From assembly GCA_002839825.1 (NCBI GenBank), contig PGYU01000026.1, positions 1 to 36,505 on the forward strand: 36,505 nucleotides of DNA, given 5' to 3'. This DNA comes from Ignavibacteriae bacterium HGW-Ignavibacteriae-1. Lineage in GTDB: Bacteria; Bacteroidota; Ignavibacteria; Kapaibacteriales; UBA2268. Under the pieces are notes generated by a model. The model was given only the letters and a program-made list of their open reading frames with translations, was not told where the DNA came from and did no database searches. Numbering within the stretch: position 1 is the stretch's first letter; each line of letters begins with the position of its first letter. Below, piece after piece: positions 32,188 to 36,505 of this stretch. A program made the translations under genes and the position numbers.

Positions 32188-32397
32188 ATGAAAATACTTC
32201 TAATTTTAGGCTTAATATTAAGCTTCTTTCTCTTGCTTTTCGCACTTGGCATCAGATTCATCAAAGGGATTTTGAAGCCTTTTACCGGATTTGGCGCTCC
32301 TAAGCAGGCTCGTACCGACAAAAGCAAAGAAATCATCTACCAAAAGGACGACATCGTGATAATGAAAGGCGATGCCGACAACTCTACCAAAAGCTAA
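32188..32397 (+). CDS. Small membrane protein, DUF4834-like
   Basis: A 69-residue protein with one N-terminal membrane segment (KILLILGLILSFFLLLFALGI), then a basic stretch (RFIKGILKPFTGFGAPKQARTDKSK) and a polar tail. The layout resembles the small Bacteroidota DUF4834 proteins, but the match is from memory and weak. The ATG is three bases after the upstream stop, so it is probably co-transcribed with the T9SS cargo gene. Its role is unknown. Confidence 0.6.
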   Translation: MKILLILGLILSFFLLLFALGIRFIKGILKPFTGFGAPKQARTDKSKEIIYQKDDIVIMKGDADNSTKS

Positions 32398-33003
32398 ATT
32401 AATCACTTTAATTCCGGCTATGCTTTGAATTCCATCAATCCCGATAAGATTGCACTTTTCGTCTTATGTTATTTGCGACGGCATCATCGTCAGCCAATTT
32501 TATACGAGCCAAAACCATCGAATTACATCGTACTCTGAGAAATAAGAAAAAAAAATGAAAATTATTTTTCTTCCAAAAATTAATATAAATCTTTTATAAA
32601 TAGCAGAAAATATTTTATATATTTTCAGCATTATTATGATGCTTTCAATGCACATAGAGTGAATGTAAATAATTGCAAAAATTCATTACAAATAAAATTT
32701 ATATAATCATATAGACCATAGATATATCAAGACGATATAGTTGTTCATAGCAACACCTCGATTAAAAATAATGATTCAGTTAATAATTCAAGTGAACCTA
32801 AATAATATGCAACCCTAATAATTTTATTAAGTAGTTATTTTTGATTAACATTGGTTCATTATACTTGGCGATGTCCATGAACACTAATAAAAAAAACTTA
32901 AAAATAAAATGTAACAAATCAAAATTTCATTTGTTATTTGCATATAGAAAGAGTACTGAAATTGAAAAACATTTCATATTTATTGACAAAGATTGGAGGA
33001 TTT
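32398..33003. other. Gene-free AT-rich leader before the giant surface-protein gene
   Basis: No credible coding sequence, tRNA or strong hairpin is seen. A short open frame from 32841 overlaps the next gene's start and looks like chance. A possible promoter is noted at 32841-32867. The sequence is very AT-rich (about 32560-32850) and could hold regulatory or bent DNA. Confidence 0.6.
32841..32867 (+). promoter_or_regulatory. Possible promoter TTG-N16-TATACTTG
   Basis: TTG at 32841-32843 and TATACTTG at 32860-32867 match the TTG/TAnnTTTG pattern with one mismatch, using the same 16-base spacer as the thrS promoter. It would give a ~130-base leader before the ATG at 33004. Confidence 0.3.
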
Positions 33004-36000
33004 ATGAAAACCAAATTTACCCTATTGATAATCATGGGTATATTTCTTGCAGGATTTATTCACAATGCCGCAGTCGCCCAAGACGATTTAGTTGATTCAT
33101 TTAAAGATAATCTACCACAATTACTGAACTCAAATAATGCAGGCACCTTGTTCTGGATAACCTTTCACCCATGTTACGAGGATACCGGTCCCAATAATGC
33201 CTTACGTATTTATGTGTCATCCGCAGTTGCTACAACAGTAACTTTAGAAATACCGGGATTGGCAATTACAAGGCAAAAGGTCACCATTCCAAATGACGTT
33301 ATTGAGTTTCGTTTACCTGTAGCAGAAGGTCAAGCTTATTCTAAGGGTGGTCAAATGTCAGGACCTCCTCAACCGGCTCAGGTATGGGAAGGTAGAGCAA
33401 TCAAGCTTAGTGCTGATTATCCGATTATTGTTTATGGCGTTACTCGTTACCAATATACATCAGATGGTTATTTAGCATTACCTGTTAGTTCTTTGGGAAA
33501 GAAGTACCAGGTTGCTTCTTATGAAGACCCTACTGATAATACTAATCAATACTTTCCATCATTTACAAGTATTGTAGGTGCTTATGATAACACAAAAGTA
33601 ACATTTCGTCTTGGTGGCTTCGAAAACGCGATGGTTCCACTTTTAAGTGGAGATACACTCAGAGCAAATGAAGTAATAAGAGCTACATTGAACGAAGGTG
33701 ACATATTGTTGATTCCCGGGATTGGTCCTTTCAACGACCTAACCGGAAGTACAATTAATGCAACAAAACCGGTTAACGTACTTTCCGGAAGTTTTTGTGC
33801 CTATATTCCATCATTTACACCAGCTTGCGACTTTATTATTGAACAGGAATTACCGGAAAATATTTGGGGTAAGAAGTATCACGTAACACCTATTCAAGGC
33901 AGAAAAAAATATGGAATTATAAAAATCTTTGCCAAAAAGCCTATGACTCAATACTATTTCGATGGCTTACCTTCAGGTACTATTCAAAGCGCCGGTGGTC
34001 TGAGAAGTAGAGGGTGGATTGAAACTCGTACAGGAGCTGACGATTTTCCGCGCCCCGTTGTTGTTTCCGCCAATGAGGCTATAAACGTTGTGCAATATAA
34101 TCCCGGTCAGAATGATGATGGCGTTGAAAATGACCCATTCCAATTGCAACTTTCACCGCTTGAACAATATCAAACTGAAATCGTTTTCAACACTCCCGGT
34201 ATTCGCGGTGGTTTTGGATTTAAAGATAATTTTGTAAATATTGCATATAAAGCTACTATTGATGGCGGTCTACCTCAAGACATGGAAATAGCAGAAGTTG
34301 TTGACGGACAATTCAGATGGATTGCTCTCGAAGCATATTCGGGCAATCCGGGAACTGCTTTTAATGATCATGATGTTGACGGTAGAAAATATTATTCAAA
34401 AACTATCAGATTGTTATATGACGGTGTTTACAAGCTTCGTGCAAATGACCCATTCGTAGCTTATGCATATGGTTATGACTGGTATGACTCATATGGCTTC
34501 CCGACTTCAGTCGCAACTGCTGATTTGGAAACACCTGATACATTAGCACCTTATGTCACTTTCATGCAAGTATGCTCAGGTGATGTCGCGGGTGAAGTGA
34601 TTGATGAACCACGTATTGATCCCGAAAATCGCTCGAATCTCGGTTTGATATATATGGATATTCCAAATAGTTATAATTTCTCGTTTGATGTCGAACCTTA
34701 TATAATGGGTACGACACCAATGACTACATGGACTTTAACTGTAAATGATGAAACTTTAAACGGTGTAGCTAATCTTGTATTTATGGATAGAGCCGGTAAT
34801 AGAAAAGATACAATGATCGAACACTATGCTCTTAGCCCAACCTTGTCTCCATATCAAGAAAATTACGGTACTTTCAAAATCGAGTCCCCTCCTACAACGG
34901 AAAGTAGAACCTTTACTTTACGTAACGAGGGTGAAAGAGAAATCGGAGACAGATACAGTATATATGTTACACTTGATTCAAAAATTGCTGAAGACAAGCC
35001 TAACGACATTTTCGGATATCAAAACTTTGATTTGATTGGTTTGGAAAATGTAAATTTAGCACCATTGGCAGTCGGCGCAGAAGTCAAATTTGATGTCGTT
35101 TTCACAGCTAACGTGGAAGGCTATTTCAAAGATTCTGTTGGAGTACTTGTTATCGAAAACTCCACCGGCGACACTTGTGTATTTACCTATTTTGCTTTAG
35201 TAGAAGCGTTCATTGGATATCCTTATATCAATGCGACCGACCACGATTTCGATTTACAAGTCGTTAATTCTCGCTCTAATACTATTGATTTGATTTTGGA
35301 AAATCCAAATGTGGCTCCGTATAAAGCAACTACTGACCTAAAAATTATTGGATTAGAATTGACAAACGGTCTTGGTATCAAAGGTACTGATGAAATTTTC
35401 GAATTCGAGATGATTGGTTTCGACCTAAGTACACTTAGCGAATCAAATCCGATTAGACTTAAGCCCGGAGAATTCCGTACACTTAGAGTCAGCTTTAAGC
35501 CTGCTATGGTTCAAGATTATTCCGGTACAATCACATGGATTGCAGATACTCAAACTCCTGATCATTTAACTGAATTACTCGGTCGCGGTATCCAACCCGG
35601 TTTGATTGTAAATGGCGAAAATTGGTTAGAAAGACTTGTTGACCCCAACTCTTATATTAATAAAGGCGGAGTTTACACATTTGCACCATACGCGTCTGCA
35701 AATAACGCAATTACATTAGAAAACAACGGTTCTGCTGAAGTTACAATTAATAGTGTGACTATAGCAGAGAATATACTCGGAAGTGCATTCAAAACTGATG
35801 ACGGGCAAGATTTGTCAGACCCGAATGTTTTAACAGGAATATTTGGAAATATGAAAATTGCTCCGAATTCCAAACGTACTATCCCTGTGTATTTCCACCC
35901 AACTACAAATGGCGATCATAGTTTAGTCCTAACATTCAATAGTGATGCTCCTGATGACCCAACAAGCACATTACGCGGCATTGGGATATTCCCACGCACA

Positions 36001-36505
36001 AGCTCTGAAGACTTTGATTTCGGTCATATGATTGTCGGTACAACTAAGAAAACAGGTTCGGTAAAATTCACAAACAATGTTTGGGAAAATGACCACGATG
36101 TTGTTATTACAGATTTCGTAGAAAATACTGTTGGTGGCGCTACTTTCTCTGAATTTGGCGGTAATGGTATCTTCCGCTGGGATCGTAATGGTATTACTGA
36201 CCAAAACGGCAATGCAGTTGTATTCCCAATTACATTAGCACCGGGTGAATTTGTAATCGTTCCCGGCGAATTTGAAGCAGTAACATTTGGTTCATTCGAA
36301 GTAAGTTTGACGACTGTTTCTGATGCTGAATTTGAAGTAACTTCAGTTTGGACAGGGACTGCAGAAGTCGAAGGTTCGAGCATGAAAGCTGCTGAAGCAG
36401 TTACTTGTATCAACCGTCCGATACTCATGAGAGCATCAATTACAAACGAAGGTTCGGAAGAACTTACTGTAACCGGGCTGACAGTTACAAATGATGATGG
36501 AATCG
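33004..36505 (+). CDS. Giant IgGFc-binding-domain and HYDIN-like repeat surface protein (3' end outside window)
   Basis: Exported surface protein, partial: 1167 codons are open to the end of the window. The ATG at 33004 has a strong GGAGG ribosome-binding site close upstream and a signal peptide (MKTKFTLLIIMGIFLAGFIH to VAQ). Residues about 45-500 are an IgGFc-binding N-terminal domain: GTLFWITF, then PIIVYGVTRYQYTSDGYLAL, then VNVLSGSFCAYIP and NIWGKKYHVTP. These match block for block the protein at 9033. From about residue 605 onward come repeated beta-sandwiches of the HYDIN/choice-of-anchor D type (ESRTFTLRNEGEREIGD, FDFGHMIVGTTKKTGSVKF, LMRASITNEGSEELTVTGL). The T9SS tail expected for such proteins lies beyond the window. 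A role in surface adhesion or matrix is plausible but unproven. Confidence 0.85.
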   Translation, partial: MKTKFTLLIIMGIFLAGFIHNAAVAQDDLVDSFKDNLPQLLNSNNAGTLFWITFHPCYEDTGPNNALRIYVSSAVATTVTLEIPGLAITRQKVTIPNDVIEFRLPVAEGQAYSKGGQMSGPPQPAQVWEGRAIKLSADYPIIVYGVTRYQYTSDGYLALPVSSLGKKYQVASYEDPTDNTNQYFPSFTSIVGAYDNTKVTFRLGGFENAMVPLLSGDTLRANEVIRATLNEGDILLIPGIGPFNDLTGSTINATKPVNVLSGSFCAYIPSFTPACDFIIEQELPENIWGKKYHVTPIQGRKKYGIIKIFAKKPMTQYYFDGLPSGTIQSAGGLRSRGWIETRTGADDFPRPVVVSANEAINVVQYNPGQNDDGVENDPFQLQLSPLEQYQTEIVFNTPGIRGGFGFKDNFVNIAYKATIDGGLPQDMEIAEVVDGQFRWIALEAYSGNPGTAFNDHDVDGRKYYSKTIRLLYDGVYKLRANDPFVAYAYGYDWYDSYGFPTSVATADLETPDTLAPYVTFMQVCSGDVAGEVIDEPRIDPENRSNLGLIYMDIPNSYNFSFDVEPYIMGTTPMTTWTLTVNDETLNGVANLVFMDRAGNRKDTMIEHYALSPTLSPYQENYGTFKIESPPTTESRTFTLRNEGEREIGDRYSIYVTLDSKIAEDKPNDIFGYQNFDLIGLENVNLAPLAVGAEVKFDVVFTANVEGYFKDSVGVLVIENSTGDTCVFTYFALVEAFIGYPYINATDHDFDLQVVNSRSNTIDLILENPNVAPYKATTDLKIIGLELTNGLGIKGTDEIFEFEMIGFDLSTLSESNPIRLKPGEFRTLRVSFKPAMVQDYSGTITWIADTQTPDHLTELLGRGIQPGLIVNGENWLERLVDPNSYINKGGVYTFAPYASANNAITLENNGSAEVTINSVTIAENILGSAFKTDDGQDLSDPNVLTGIFGNMKIAPNSKRTIPVYFHPTTNGDHSLVLTFNSDAPDDPTSTLRGIGIFPRTSSEDFDFGHMIVGTTKKTGSVKFTNNVWENDHDVVITDFVENTVGGATFSEFGGNGIFRWDRNGITDQNGNAVVFPITLAPGEFVIVPGEFEAVTFGSFEVSLTTVSDAEFEVTSVWTGTAEVEGSSMKAAEAVTCINRPILMRASITNEGSEELTVTGLTVTNDDGI

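Noticed and set aside
32841-33095. 84-codon open frame before the giant surface-protein gene
   Set aside because: It overlaps the well-supported ATG, ribosome-binding site and signal peptide at 33004 in another frame, and its sequence is low-complexity Lys/Asn-rich.

Overview
The window is AT-rich bacterial chromosome from a member of the Bacteroidota/Chlorobiota (FCB) group. The evidence is five secreted proteins ending in type IX secretion system (T9SS) type A sorting domains, a TonB-dependent receptor with a carboxypeptidase-regulatory N-domain paired with a DUF4249 lipoprotein, IgGFc-binding-domain surface proteins, and TAnnTTTG-type -7 promoter elements. The mix of T9SS cargo, IgGFc-binding proteins and HYDIN-like repeats is reminiscent of Kapabacteria/Ignavibacteria-like lineages; that placement is inference.

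Region 1 (1-6096, + strand) has three consecutive T9SS cargo genes: an Asp-box/FN3 protein, a right-handed beta-helix protein and an eleven-Asp-box propeller protein. Their bodies are unrelated in sequence, but their C-terminal sorting domains are nearly identical in DNA. Those domains carry different palindromic DNA elements at the same two loops, all read through in frame. Region 2 (6097-6872) is non-coding and packed with many families of short palindromic repeat. Region 3 (6873-12125, +) has a ThuA-like secreted protein, a cohesin-like T9SS protein, an IgGFc-binding/beta-barrel fusion and a lone CcmB permease. Region 4 (12215-18631, +) is a tightly coupled run: thrS, a nucleotide pyrophosphatase/phosphodiesterase, a GNDxY-repeat/HEAT protein and gmk.

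Region 5 (18626-23776, - strand) is a compact operon read gltX, lipoprotein, sigma54-type response regulator, then two paralogous outer-membrane-like proteins. The first of these two is broken by a single frameshift. Region 6 (23780-25730) holds a four-to-five-unit array of hairpins with covarying stems, a DUF2279 gene and a second palindromic-repeat cluster. Region 7 (25731-28952, -) is the TonB receptor/DUF4249 pair. Region 8 (29099-32397) has a single-pass membrane protein, a TIGR01777 epimerase, a convergent rhomboid protease, a Cys-rich T9SS cargo and a small membrane protein. Region 9 (32398-36505) has about 600 bases without a convincing gene, then the first 1167 codons of a giant IgGFc-binding/HYDIN-like surface protein that runs off the window.

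Functionally, housekeeping genes (thrS, gmk, gltX) are embedded among envelope and surface genes. No transposase, integrase, CRISPR, tRNA or rRNA was seen. The most distinctive signal is the short palindromic DNA, in intergenic clusters, in a tandem hairpin array and inside coding sequence.
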